Made by a program: the position numbers and the translations under genes. DNA of 64,000 nt from Duganella sp. 1411 (lineage in GTDB: Bacteria; Pseudomonadota; Gammaproteobacteria; Burkholderiales; Burkholderiaceae_D), in assembly GCF_017833525.1 (NCBI RefSeq), contig NZ_JAFICD010000003.1:372001-436000 (forward strand), given 5' to 3'. Numbering within the stretch: position 1 is the stretch's first letter; every line of letters starts with the position of its first letter. The notes below the pieces were generated by a model. The model did not search any database, was not told the origin of the DNA, and was given only the letters and a program-made list of their open reading frames with translations. Below, piece by piece: positions 17,717 to 25,878 of this stretch.

Positions 17717-17952
17717 GCCAGGAAATCGTCGTCGAAACGGACAGTCAGCTCGCGCTCGCGGATCTCGGCCCAGACGCCGCGCTTGTAGTCGTCGTCCGCC
17801 TTGGACCAGTTGACGATCTCGTCGATGGTGCGCAGGCACCCCATGCAATAACGGCGCTCGGCGTCCATCTTGCACAGGCTGACGCACGGCGACGGCACGG
17901 GTGTGGCGGATTCGGGAGCTGGGGGCGCGGCTAAGTTAGTTGGATCACTCAT
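17713..17952 (-). CDS. DUF1289 domain protein
   Basis: A small protein of 79 residues with the DUF1289 cysteine pattern PCVSLCKMDAERRYCMGCLR followed by TIDEIVNWSKA. The four cysteines suggest a small zinc or metal site. Proteins of this family are usually encoded beside other metabolic genes and have no assigned role. ATG at 17952 is chosen; a GTG six bases upstream is also in frame. It is translationally coupled to the MBL-fold gene and divergent from the RHH regulator, whose promoter lies between. Confidence 0.78.
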   Translation of the reverse strand: MSDPTNLAAPPAPESATPVPSPCVSLCKMDAERRYCMGCLRTIDEIVNWSKADDDYKRGVWAEIRERELTVRFDDDFLA

Positions 17953-17976
17953 GGCCACATTATGAACCGAACGCGC

Positions 17977-18004
17977 TTGACTTGGGGACTGCGAAGCCTA
18001 TACT
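17977..18004 (+). promoter_or_regulatory. Sigma-70 promoter of the RHH/PHB-depolymerase operon
   Basis: TTGACT at 17977-17982 and TATACT at 17999-18004 are separated by 16 bases, a near-consensus promoter. The last base of the -10 box is the first base of the operator-like dyad at 18004-18023. Confidence 0.7.
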
Positions 18005-18023
18005 ACCATCCATGTAGATGGTA
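18004..18023. promoter_or_regulatory. Probable operator for the RHH regulator
   Basis: A perfect dyad TACCATC-N6-GATGGTA directly abuts the -10 box and ends 15 bases before the regulator's start codon. Binding here would block transcription initiation, the expected geometry for autorepression by a ribbon-helix-helix protein. Confidence 0.6.
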
Positions 18024-18038
18024 ACCGGATGGAGACGT

Positions 18039-18452
18039 ATGGCTAAGCAAGAATTAAAACTGAAGACCGCCGAGTCGGAAAAGATCACGATCAACCTCGG
18101 TCCGATCGACCTGGGGCAGATCGATTTGCTGGTGCAGGAGGGGTTTTACTCCAATCGCACCGATTTGATCCGCACGGCGATCCGCAATCAGTTAAACGAG
18201 CACGCCGACGTGGTGAAACAAACGGTGGCGCGAAAAAGCCTGGTGCTCGGAATGCAACACTACACCCGCTCCGATCTTGAAGCGGTGCAGGCGGCCGGCC
18301 AGCGGCTGCAGATACAGGTACTTGGTTTGGCCAGCATTGCCAGCGACGTTTCGGTCGAACTGGCGCTGGCGACCATCGATTCGATTTTCGTACTCGGTTC
18401 GCTCCACGCCAGCGCGGTGATCAAAACCGCATTAGCCCAACGAATCCACTAA
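18039..18452 (+). CDS. Ribbon-helix-helix (CopG-like) transcriptional regulator
   Basis: A 137-residue protein. The N-terminal 55 residues have the RHH pattern: a basic strand (KITINLGPIDLGQIDLLVQE) then two helices (YSNRTDLIRTAIRNQLNEH). The longer C-terminal part (about 80 residues, LVLGMQHYTRSDLEAVQA onward) is an unassigned dimerisation or sensor region. RHH proteins bind DNA as dimers through the strand. ATG at 18039 has GGAG five bases upstream. It sits nine bases before the PHB-depolymerase-family gene and behind a near-perfect promoter overlapped by a dyad, so it probably represses the pair. Confidence 0.78.
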   Translation: MAKQELKLKTAESEKITINLGPIDLGQIDLLVQEGFYSNRTDLIRTAIRNQLNEHADVVKQTVARKSLVLGMQHYTRSDLEAVQAAGQRLQIQVLGLASIASDVSVELALATIDSIFVLGSLHASAVIKTALAQRIH

Positions 18453-18461
18453 AGGACAGCT

Positions 18462-19751
18462 ATGAAACTACCATTCATGTCGAGCGTGCGCGGTGCCGCG
18501 CAAAAGCTTATCAACAAAGGCGCCACGGCGGCCGTGCGGAAGGCCATGGAAAGCATGGTCGAACTGCAGCAAAAACAGCAGCAGCAACGCGCCGCCGGGC
18601 CGCAGCCGGCATCGGCGTCGGCATCCCAACCGGCATCGCAACCCCATATGCGTGACATTAACCCGCCACCCGAATACGTGGCGCCGCGCTCAACCCCGGA
18701 TGCGGCGCAACCGCGCGCCGAGTCGGCGGCGCCCCCGCAGCAAGACAGCGCGCCGGCCAGCCCCCCCAACCCGGCCACGAATCCGACCGAATACGCGCAG
18801 GACATGCTGAACCGCATGGGCATCAAGATCGATCTGCAAGCCAATCTGCAGAGTAATTTCAGCATGGACTTCGGTTCGATGATGAATACAACGCCGGCCG
18901 CGCCGCTGCCGGAGGGCGCGAAGTTCATCAGCGGCAGCTATACCAACCACGCCGGCACCCGTAATTACAAGCTGTATGTGCCGTCCACCTACACCGGCCA
19001 GGCCATGCCGCTGCTGGTGATGCTGCACGGCTGCACGCAGAATCCCGACGATTTCGCCGCCGGCACGCAGATGAACCAGGTGGCCGAGGAGATGGGCTGC
19101 TTCGTCGCCTATCCGGAGCAGACCTCCGGCGCCAACCACTCGAAGTGCTGGAACTGGTTCAACGCCATCGACCAGCAGCACGGCCAGGGCGAGCCGTCCA
19201 TCATCGCCGGCATCGCGCAGCAGATCATCGACGAATATCCGGTCAACGAGCGCCAGGTGTACGTGGCCGGACTGTCGGCCGGCGGCGCGATGGCGGTCAT
19301 CGTCGGCACGCTGTATCCGGAGCTGTTCGCGGCGGTGGGCGTGCATTCGGGCCTGCCGTTTGCGTCGGCGCAGGATCTGCCGTCGGCGCTGAGCGCCATG
19401 AAGCGCGGCGCCAGCACCTCGCGCAAGGCGGGCAACGGTTCGCAGCCGATCATCGTGTTCCACGGCGATAACGACACCACGGTCAACCCGCGCAACGGCG
19501 AGCAGGTGATCGAGCAGCGCCTGCACAGCCACAAGGGATCGCCGTCGATCCAGTCGGGCAGCGTGCCGAATGGCCACCGCTATACGCAGACGACGCACAC
19601 CAAGGCCGACGGCACGCCGCTGGGCGAGCATTGGGTGGTGCACGGCGCGGGGCACGCGTGGTCCGGCGGCAGCGCGCATGGCACGTACACCGACGCCAAA
19701 GGCCCGGACGCCAGCCGCGAGATGCTGCGCTTCTTCCGTAACGTCAGCTAG
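18462..19751 (+). CDS. PHB depolymerase family esterase
   Basis: A 429-residue serine hydrolase of the Esterase_PHB family. A Gln/Pro/Ala-rich N-terminal region of about 140 residues, without a signal peptide, precedes the alpha/beta-hydrolase domain. The oxyanion segment is LHGCTQNPDDFAAGT, the nucleophile serine is in GLSAGGAMA, the aspartate in FHGDNDTTVNPRN and the histidine in VHGAGHAWSGG. Family members split short-chain polyhydroxyalkanoate or other esters. Lack of an export signal and the polar N-terminus suggest an intracellular granule-associated role, an inference. It shares an operon with the RHH regulator. Confidence 0.82.
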   Translation: MKLPFMSSVRGAAQKLINKGATAAVRKAMESMVELQQKQQQQRAAGPQPASASASQPASQPHMRDINPPPEYVAPRSTPDAAQPRAESAAPPQQDSAPASPPNPATNPTEYAQDMLNRMGIKIDLQANLQSNFSMDFGSMMNTTPAAPLPEGAKFISGSYTNHAGTRNYKLYVPSTYTGQAMPLLVMLHGCTQNPDDFAAGTQMNQVAEEMGCFVAYPEQTSGANHSKCWNWFNAIDQQHGQGEPSIIAGIAQQIIDEYPVNERQVYVAGLSAGGAMAVIVGTLYPELFAAVGVHSGLPFASAQDLPSALSAMKRGASTSRKAGNGSQPIIVFHGDNDTTVNPRNGEQVIEQRLHSHKGSPSIQSGSVPNGHRYTQTTHTKADGTPLGEHWVVHGAGHAWSGGSAHGTYTDAKGPDASREMLRFFRNVS

Positions 19752-19761
19752 GCTTCGGATC

Positions 19762-19859
19762 CACGTAGGGCGGATTAGCGAAGCGTAATCCGCCATGCAT
19801 GCGCCGTCGACGGCTCAACGATGGCGGATTACGGCGTTCCGCCTAATCCGCCCTACGTG
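19762..19859. repeat. Composite MITE-like repeat: two family-1 palindromes with 17-bp terminal inverted repeats
   Basis: The 98-bp unit starts with CACGTAGGGCGGATTAG and ends with its exact reverse complement. Each half is itself a hairpin with GGCGGATTA/TAATCCGCC arms (19769-19794 and 19823-19852). Such paired inverted REPs are mobilised by RAYT-type transposases in other bacteria; none is encoded in this window. Confidence 0.85.
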
Positions 19860-20034
19860 ATTCGGCGATGTGCTGCTTCAGGCATTCCGGGCACCAGCAA
19901 CTGGCGCCCGGCGCCGACGGCACCGGCACCGACGCCGGCAAATACGTGCACCAACACGGCTCGGCGGCCTTGGCGGGATCGGCATCGGCCATCGCGCACG
20001 AGAATTGGGCACCACAACGCGAGCAGGTACTCAT
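19843..20034 (-). CDS. Cysteine-rich CWC family protein
   Basis: A 63-residue protein with the Cys_rich_CWC pattern: CSRCGAQFSCAMADAD, then PCWCTYLP, then CWCPECLKQHI. Seven to eight cysteines in CxxC-like pairs suggest a zinc-binding knuckle; no function is established. The last codons and the TAG stop (19845-19843) lie inside the right terminal inverted repeat of the mobile-looking element at 19762-19859, so the C-terminal residues RRAD are repeat-derived. The alternative frame over the same DNA lacks the cysteine spacing. Confidence 0.72.
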   Translation of the reverse strand: MSTCSRCGAQFSCAMADADPAKAAEPCWCTYLPASVPVPSAPGASCWCPECLKQHIAESRRAD

Positions 20035-20169
20035 ATGGCGGCAAGTTGGCTGGTCATGCGGGTCAGCGTATCGGATGATCTCGGAAAATACAACCGGATA
20101 GCCCTATAATGCCTAACTGATCCCAGCCCCAGGCTGTAAAATTGCACAAAATTTTTAACCGGACTCGCC

Positions 20170-21093
20170 ATGACCCAACTGACTAACCTTAACTTAGGCA
20201 TGAATGACGACTTGACCGCGGTCTCCCCGCAGATCAAGGCGCAGATCCTGGCTGAGGCCCTGCCCTACATCCGTAATTTCCATGGCAAGACCATCGTCAT
20301 CAAATACGGCGGCAACGCGATGACCGACGAGCGCCTGAAGCACGGCTTCGCCCGTGATGTCATTTTGCTCAAACTGGTGGGCATGAATCCGGTCGTGGTG
20401 CACGGCGGCGGTCCGCAAATCGACAACGCGCTGAAAAAAATCGGCAAGCAGGGCACCTTCGTGCAGGGCATGCGCATCACCGACGAGGAAACCATGGAAG
20501 TGGTGGAGTGGGTCCTCGGCGGCGAAGTCCAGCAGGACATCGTGATGCTGATTAATCACTACGGCGGCCAGGCCGTGGGCCTGACCGGCAAGGACGGTGG
20601 CCTGATCCGCGCCAAGAAGATGGCGATGCCGGACAAGGAGAACCCGGGCCAGTTCCTCGACATCGGCTTCGTCGGCGAGATCGACGCCATCAACCCGGCC
20701 GTCGTCAAGGCGCTGCAGGACGATGCCTTCATCCCCATCATTTCGCCGATCGGTTTCGGCCAGGATGGCCAGGCCTACAACATCAACGCCGACGTCGTCG
20801 CCGGCAAAATCGCGGAAATCCTGAAGGCCGAAAAGCTGATCATGATGACCAACATCGCCGGCGTTCAGGACAAACAGGGTAATCTGGTGACCGACCTGTC
20901 GGCGCGCGAGATCGACGAGATGTTCGCCGACGGGACGATTTCCGGCGGCATGCTGCCTAAAATTTCATCAGCGCTGGACGCGGCGAAGTCCGGCGTCAAC
21001 ACGGTCCACATCATCGACGGGCGAATTGAACACTCTTTATTGCTCGAAGTGTTGACCGAACAGGCTTTTGGAACTATGATCCGGTCTCACTGA
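20170..21093 (+). CDS. argB: Acetylglutamate kinase
   Basis: A 307-residue amino-acid kinase that phosphorylates N-acetyl-L-glutamate in the second step of arginine synthesis. ATP and substrate loops are visible as [39 protein letters not shown] and [12 protein letters not shown]. The length and N-terminal extension match ArgB of the arginine-inhibitable hexameric type, but feedback inhibition cannot be read from the sequence with certainty. The gene stands alone, followed by an inverted repeat and tRNA-Thr. Confidence 0.93.
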   Translation: MTQLTNLNLGMNDDLTAVSPQIKAQILAEALPYIRNFHGKTIVIKYGGNAMTDERLKHGFARDVILLKLVGMNPVVVHGGGPQIDNALKKIGKQGTFVQGMRITDEETMEVVEWVLGGEVQQDIVMLINHYGGQAVGLTGKDGGLIRAKKMAMPDKENPGQFLDIGFVGEIDAINPAVVKALQDDAFIPIISPIGFGQDGQAYNINADVVAGKIAEILKAEKLIMMTNIAGVQDKQGNLVTDLSAREIDEMFADGTISGGMLPKISSALDAAKSGVNTVHIIDGRIEHSLLLEVLTEQAFGTMIRSH

Positions 21094-21101
21094 AAAAACG
21101 G

Positions 21102-21135
21102 CGATGCACTTTTAGCCGCGTTTTTGAGTGCATCG
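21102..21135. terminator. Inverted repeat downstream of argB
   Basis: Perfect nine-base arms CGATGCACT and AGTGCATCG surround a 16-base loop containing TTTTTG. A smaller alternative stem CGGC/GCCG followed by a T-run lies within (from 21099 to 21125) and is the more conventional argB terminator. The two folds are mutually exclusive. Confidence 0.5.
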
Positions 21136-21147
21136 TCATACCAGTAC

Positions 21148-21222
<75 letters not shown>

Positions 21223-21280
21223 TCGCTTCTCGCACCACCCTTCCGCAGTACCCCTCCCCGCAGCACCTCCCACTTGTAAT

Positions 21281-22198
21281 TCAATAAATACGCTCCACCG
21301 TCATGCCGCGTTGGCGCAGCAGTTCCGGCACGCTGCCCTTGCCGATCAAATGCAGCACGCCGATCGCCGCCACACTGTTGTTTTCACGCGCCATCAGCTT
21401 GGCCATGCCGTCGGCCAGCGCCGGATTGCGCCCGTCCAGCAGCACCTTCTGCACGAAGCGGCCGGAAAAGCTGTCGTCCTGCTCCGCCTTGGCGGCCAGC
21501 GCGTCGAGCGCCTTGATGTCGGCGTTGCGCCAGGCCTCGGCGATCTCGCGCGCCTGGTTGGCCTGCTCCTTGTCCTCGATGCCGGCGATGGTCTCCTGCA
21601 GGAACAGCAGCTGCTCGGCCGCCGGCAGGTTGCCGAAGAGGCCCATCTGGGCGTCGGGCGATTCCAGTTCGACCACTTTCTGTCCCCGCTCGTGCGCCTG
21701 CCTGGCCAGGTGCGCGTCGACAGCCTGCTCGGCGTCATAACCCTGGCTGGCGAATTCGCTCACCGTCAGCACGCTGGCGAGCAGCCATGGCTTCATCGCC
21801 GCCACGGTCTGCGGTTCGATCTTGTACTGCTTGAGCAGGCGGTCGAGGCGCCGCCGCCATTCCGGCGACAGGGCCGGCGCCGCCGCGCCGGGACCCACCA
21901 GCCCGAACTTGCGCACCGCCAGCGCCAGTTTTTGCGGATCGCCCAGGGGATCGATTTCCAGCGCCAGCACCGGCGCCTGCTTCAACGCGCCGGCCACGCG
22001 CGGCTCGAGCGGAAAAAAATCCTTCGAGCCGACGTGGATGGTGCCGAACAGGTATAGCGCATGTTCGCCGTTGCGCACCTTGAACAGCGCGCCGCGGTTG
22101 GGCGCCCGCTCCTGGCCCGCCATCTGGTCCGCCGCCCACGCCGGGCCGAGGGCAAAGCAGAACAAACTGCAGAACATCACTATAATCTGGCGTCGCAT
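21281..22198 (-). CDS. TraB/GumN family protein (second copy)
   Basis: A 305-residue exported protein of the same family as the one at 2097. A signal peptide (MRRQIIVMFCSLFCFALGPAWA) leads to ALYLFGTIHVGSKDFFPLE, the GTIHVG motif, and the C-terminal SVAAIGVLHLIGKGSVPELL. The family is thought to be metal-dependent and related to Tiki/EreA folds; no substrate is known here. ATG 22198 has AAGGA ten bases upstream. It is divergent from the nucleotidase gene, whose first in-frame ATG would overlap this one at a shared CATG, so I favour a downstream start for that gene. Confidence 0.78.
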   Translation of the reverse strand: MRRQIIVMFCSLFCFALGPAWAADQMAGQERAPNRGALFKVRNGEHALYLFGTIHVGSKDFFPLEPRVAGALKQAPVLALEIDPLGDPQKLALAVRKFGLVGPGAAAPALSPEWRRRLDRLLKQYKIEPQTVAAMKPWLLASVLTVSEFASQGYDAEQAVDAHLARQAHERGQKVVELESPDAQMGLFGNLPAAEQLLFLQETIAGIEDKEQANQAREIAEAWRNADIKALDALAAKAEQDDSFSGRFVQKVLLDGRNPALADGMAKLMARENNSVAAIGVLHLIGKGSVPELLRQRGMTVERIY

Positions 22199-22223
22199 GG
22201 CTTCCTTTGTTGAATGGTCTCCC

Positions 22224-22949
22224 GTGAATATTACCCGTAACTCACCAGTGTGGTTGTTCGATCTCGACAACACACTGCACAACGCCTCCCACGCCATCTT
22301 CCCGGCGATCATGGCGAACATGAACGTCTACATCGCCAGGGTGCTGGGCGACGGCGTGACGCCGGCCGGCGAGGACGCCGTCAACGCCGCGCGCACCATG
22401 TACTGGCGCCGCTACGGCGCGACGATACTGGGACTGGTCAAGCACCACGGCGTGCTGCCGGCCCACTTTCTGCACGAGACCCACGCCATCGCCGGCCTAA
22501 CGGAGATGATCCGCGCCGAGCGCGGACTGCGCCAGCTGATGCGCCGCCTGCCCGGGCGCAAAATCCTGCTGACCAACGCGCCGCACCGCTATTCGACACA
22601 GGTGCTGCGCCATCTGGGCCTGCAGCGCGAATTCGGCCACCACGTGTCGGTCGAGTCGATGACGGTGCACCGCCAGATGCGTCCCAAGCCATCCAAGCTG
22701 ATGCTGCGCAAGCTGATGCGCCGCCATCGCCTCACGCCCGAGCGCTGCATCCTGGTCGAGGACACGCTGGCCAATCTGCGCAGCGCCCACTCGCTCGGCA
22801 TGCGCACCGCGTGGATCACCCAGTACCTGACCATCGGCGACACGGCCGGCCTGGCGCATCCTCAAAAAAGGTTAATTCGCCCCGCTTATGTCGATGTCAA
22901 AGTAAAATCTGTCAGGAATCTGCCGGCGCGCCTGCATCATCTGCGCTGA
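22224..22949 (+). CDS. HAD-family pyrimidine 5'-nucleotidase
   Basis: A 241-residue haloacid-dehalogenase-type phosphatase resembling SDT1/PynA nucleotidases that dephosphorylate pyrimidine nucleotides. Motif I is WLFDLDNTLHNASH, with DLDNT nucleophile and acid; motif II is LLTNAP; motif III has KPSK; motif IV is ILVEDTLANLRSA. I chose GTG at 22224 because the in-frame ATG at 22197 overlaps the divergent TraB/GumN start in a shared CATG and lacks a ribosome-binding site. The ATG would add nine residues. It lies 36 bases before slmA, an arrangement seen in other betaproteobacteria. Confidence 0.82.
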   Translation: MNITRNSPVWLFDLDNTLHNASHAIFPAIMANMNVYIARVLGDGVTPAGEDAVNAARTMYWRRYGATILGLVKHHGVLPAHFLHETHAIAGLTEMIRAERGLRQLMRRLPGRKILLTNAPHRYSTQVLRHLGLQREFGHHVSVESMTVHRQMRPKPSKLMLRKLMRRHRLTPERCILVEDTLANLRSAHSLGMRTAWITQYLTIGDTAGLAHPQKRLIRPAYVDVKVKSVRNLPARLHHLR

Positions 22950-22985
22950 TCCACCTCTTTTACCGACACCTACCCGCGAGATCAC

Positions 22986-23561
22986 ATGGCAAGCACACCG
23001 CCGGGCCAGCGCCGCATGGAAATCCTCCGAGCGCTGGCGGAGATGCTGGAACAGCCCAAGGGCGACAAGATCACCACGGCCGCGCTGGCGCGCAAGCTCG
23101 AGTTTTCCGAGGCCGCGCTGTACCGGCATTTCGCCAGCAAGGCGCAGATGTTCGAGGGGCTGATCGAATTCATCGAGTCCACCGTCTTCGGCCTGATCAA
23201 CCAGATCGCCGAACGCCAGGGCGACGGCCAGACGCAGGCGCGCGACATCGTCGCCATGCTGCTGCAATTCGCCAGCCAGAATCCGGGCATGACGCGGGTG
23301 CTGATCGGCGAGGCGCTGGTGAACGAGGACGAGCGCCTGCAACTGCGCATGAACCAGTTCTACGACCGCGTCGACCTGGCGCTCAAACAGGCGTTGCGGC
23401 AATCGGTGGCCGAGGGCCAGGCGCACGAAAACGAGGTGCAGGCGCGCGCCGGCATGCTGACCAGCTTTGTCATCGGACGCTGGCACCGCTACGCCAAGAG
23501 TGGATTCAAGCACAACCCGTCGCAGGACGCGCCGCTGCAGATCGCGCTGCTGTTATCGTAA
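22986..23561 (+). CDS. slmA: Nucleoid occlusion factor SlmA (TetR-like)
   Basis: A 191-residue TetR-fold protein. The helix-turn-helix reads ITTAALARKLEFSEAALYRH, followed by FASKAQMFEGLIEFIESTVF, characteristic of SlmA rather than of ligand-sensing TetR repressors. SlmA binds sites spread over the chromosome except near the terminus and blocks FtsZ ring assembly over DNA. The C-terminal FVIGRWHRYAKSGFKHNP is strongly conserved. It lies between the pyrimidine nucleotidase and the pabBC fusion, with an eight-base gap to the latter. Confidence 0.92.
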   Translation: MASTPPGQRRMEILRALAEMLEQPKGDKITTAALARKLEFSEAALYRHFASKAQMFEGLIEFIESTVFGLINQIAERQGDGQTQARDIVAMLLQFASQNPGMTRVLIGEALVNEDERLQLRMNQFYDRVDLALKQALRQSVAEGQAHENEVQARAGMLTSFVIGRWHRYAKSGFKHNPSQDAPLQIALLLS

Positions 23562-23569
23562 ATGGACCA

Positions 23570-25453
23570 ATGAACGCCGAATGTTTCGCACTGCTGGACG
23601 ATGCCAGCCCCGGCGCACCCGAAGACGCGCCGGAGTCGGACGCCCGTTCGCGCCTGTACACCGGCCATCTGGGCACGCTGCGCTGCCACGACATCGGCCA
23701 ATGGCCGCAAGTGCTCGAACAGATGCGGGCGGCGCTCGCGCGCGGCGAATACGCCGTCACCCTGTGCGCCTATGAGCTGGGCGCGAAACTGCTCGATATC
23801 GGCGCCTCCGCCACCGCGCCGGCGGCCACGCCGCTGGCGCCGCTGGCGCAAATCCTTCTGTTCAAGCACTGCGCGCGGCTGACCAACGCCGAAGTGCGCG
23901 ACTGGCTGGCGGCGCGCTCGTTCCCGGTCGACCGGCCGGCCGGCGTCGCCAACATCCGCGCCAACATCGACCGCCGGGCCTTCGACGCCGCGCTGGCGCG
24001 CATCCACGACTACATCGAGGCCGGCGACACCTATCAGGTCAACTACACCTACCGGCTGCGCTTCGACGCCTTCGGCGGCATCCACGCGCTGTACGCGCTG
24101 CTGCGCGGACGGCAGCCGGTGCCCTATGGCGCGCTGGTGGGACTAGAGGACGGCTCGGCCATCCTGTCGCTGTCGCCGGAGCTGTTCGTGCGCCACCAGG
24201 ACGGCGTGCTGACGGCGCGGCCGATGAAGGGCACCGCGCCGGCCGCGCCGCCGGCGCAGGCGGCCGAGAACATCCTGCGCGCCACCGTGCTGGCCGCCGA
24301 TCCGAAGAACCGCGCCGAAAACCTGATGATCGTCGACCTGCTGCGCAACGACATCGCGCGCATCGCCCGCACCGGCAGCGTGAAGGTACCCGCACTGTTC
24401 GAGGTCCACCGCTACAGCAGCGTGCTGCAAATGACGTCGACCATCACCGCCGACCTGCGCGACGACGCCACGCTGGGCGACATCTTCGACGCGCTCTATC
24501 CGTGCGGCTCGATCACCGGCGCGCCCAAGCGCCGCACGATGGAAATCATCGGCGAGCTGGAACCCGACCCGCGCGGCATCTACACCGGCGCCATCGGCTG
24601 GTTCGACCCGGGCAAGGAGGGCAAGGTCGGCGACTTCTGCATGTCGGTGCCGATACGCACGCTGGCGCTGCAGGCGCCGGACGGCCTCGCCGGCGTGTGC
24701 CGGGGCGAGATGGGCGTGGGCGCGGGCATCGTCTTCGACAGCGACGCCGCCGCCGAATACGCGGAATGCCAGCTGAAGGCGCGCTTCCTCACCGGCCTGA
24801 AAAACGACTTCGAGATCTTCGAAACGATGTACGCCACGCCCCAGGTCGGCGTGCGCCACCGCGCGCGGCACCTGGCGCGGCTGGCCGCGTCGGCCGCCTA
24901 CTTCGGCTACGCGTGGGACGCGGCGGCGGCCAATGCCTATCTGGACACGGCCTGCCACATGCTGGCGGACGACGCGCACCAGCCGCCGCCGGCCGGCGGC
25001 GCCTACCGCTTGCGGCTGGCGCTGGGGCCATCGGGCGCGTTCTCGGTGCAGCACGCGCCGCTGGCGCCGCTGACGCAACCGGTGCGCGTGCTGCTGGCCG
25101 ACGACGCCACCGCCTCGGGCGACCTGTTCCTGCGGCATAAAACCAGCATCCGCGCCCGCTACGACAACGCCTGGCGCGACGCCGAGGCCCAAGGCGCCTT
25201 CGACACGCTGTTCTTCAACGAGCGCGGGGAGCTGACCGAGGGCGGACGCAGCAGCGTCTTCGTGCGCGTCGACGGCCGCTGGCTGACGCCGCCGCTCGCG
25301 TGCGGCGTGCTGCCCGGCGTGATGCGCGCCGTGCTGCTCGACGATCCGGAATGGAACGCGGGCGAGGCGGTGATCACGCGGGCCATGCTGGAGCGGGCGC
25401 AGGACATCGTCGTCTGCAACGCCCTGCGCGGCGCGATGAAGGCGACGCTTTAA
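23570..25453 (+). CDS. pabBC: Aminodeoxychorismate synthase component I fused to aminodeoxychorismate lyase
   Basis: A 627-residue fusion for 4-aminobenzoate (folate) synthesis. Residues about 130-430 form a PabB chorismate-binding domain with ARPMKGTAPAA (the PIKGT-type lysine), NRAENLMIVDLLRNDIARI, PCGSITGAPKRR and GEMGVGAGIVFDSD. Residues about 425-627 form a PabC-like PLP fold-type IV lyase with FETMYATPQVGVRHRARH, the lysine in FLRHKTSIRARYD and FDTLFFNERGELTEGGRSSV. The second enzyme removes pyruvate to release 4-aminobenzoate. The glutaminase PabA must be elsewhere. The stop overlaps the convergent DUF1428 stop by four bases. Confidence 0.92.
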   Translation: MNAECFALLDDASPGAPEDAPESDARSRLYTGHLGTLRCHDIGQWPQVLEQMRAALARGEYAVTLCAYELGAKLLDIGASATAPAATPLAPLAQILLFKHCARLTNAEVRDWLAARSFPVDRPAGVANIRANIDRRAFDAALARIHDYIEAGDTYQVNYTYRLRFDAFGGIHALYALLRGRQPVPYGALVGLEDGSAILSLSPELFVRHQDGVLTARPMKGTAPAAPPAQAAENILRATVLAADPKNRAENLMIVDLLRNDIARIARTGSVKVPALFEVHRYSSVLQMTSTITADLRDDATLGDIFDALYPCGSITGAPKRRTMEIIGELEPDPRGIYTGAIGWFDPGKEGKVGDFCMSVPIRTLALQAPDGLAGVCRGEMGVGAGIVFDSDAAAEYAECQLKARFLTGLKNDFEIFETMYATPQVGVRHRARHLARLAASAAYFGYAWDAAAANAYLDTACHMLADDAHQPPPAGGAYRLRLALGPSGAFSVQHAPLAPLTQPVRVLLADDATASGDLFLRHKTSIRARYDNAWRDAEAQGAFDTLFFNERGELTEGGRSSVFVRVDGRWLTPPLACGVLPGVMRAVLLDDPEWNAGEAVITRAMLERAQDIVVCNALRGAMKATL

Positions 25454-25809
25454 AGATCGACGATCATCTCGAAGCCGCCGTAAATCATGCGCTTGCCGTC
25501 GAAGGGCATGGTTTTGGGGTCCATGTATTCGGCCAGGCGCGGGTCTTTCATGACTTTTTCGTTGATTTCGTCGCGCTTGGCGCGCGATTCGTAGACGATC
25601 CAGGAAAACGCCACCACCTCGTTTTCCTTCAGCTGCACGCTCATCGGGAATGACGTGACCTTGCCGGGCGGCACATCGTCGCCGATGTTCTCGCGGAACT
25701 CCAACGCGCCGTACTCCTTCCACACGGCGCCGCAGGCCAATGACATTTTTTTGTACGCTTCGACGTTCTCTTTCGGTACCGGAATCACAAATCCATCGAC
25801 ATATGCCAT
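25450..25809 (-). CDS. DUF1428 family protein
   Basis: A 119-residue ferredoxin-like-fold protein of the DUF1428 family, opening with MAYVDGFVIPVPKENVEAYK and ending MPFDGKRMIYGGFEMIVDL. Relatives form antibiotic-monooxygenase-like dimeric barrels, but no reaction is assigned. It lies 69 bases downstream of the GlxA-type regulator on the same strand; a clear dyad at 25826-25854 precedes its start, so it may have its own promoter and repressor. Confidence 0.85.
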   Translation of the reverse strand: MAYVDGFVIPVPKENVEAYKKMSLACGAVWKEYGALEFRENIGDDVPPGKVTSFPMSVQLKENEVVAFSWIVYESRAKRDEINEKVMKDPRLAEYMDPKTMPFDGKRMIYGGFEMIVDL

Positions 25810-25825
25810 GACTGTCTCCTGGTTA

Positions 25826-25854
25826 TTAGTTGAACAACCAGATTAGTCAACTAA
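25826..25854. promoter_or_regulatory. Operator-like dyad upstream of DUF1428 gene
   Basis: Arms TTAGTTGA and TCAACTAA are separated by 13 bases, 16 bases before the start codon. The centre also contains internal GTTG/CAAC symmetry. The spacing and AT-rich sequence resemble sites of small winged-helix repressors, but the regulator is not identifiable. Confidence 0.45.
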
Positions 25855-25878
25855 ACGGCCGATGACAAGCGATACACC

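Noticed and set aside
22197-22226. ATG start at 22197 for the nucleotidase
   Set aside because: It would share CATG with the divergent TraB/GumN start and lacks a ribosome-binding site, so GTG 22224 is preferred.
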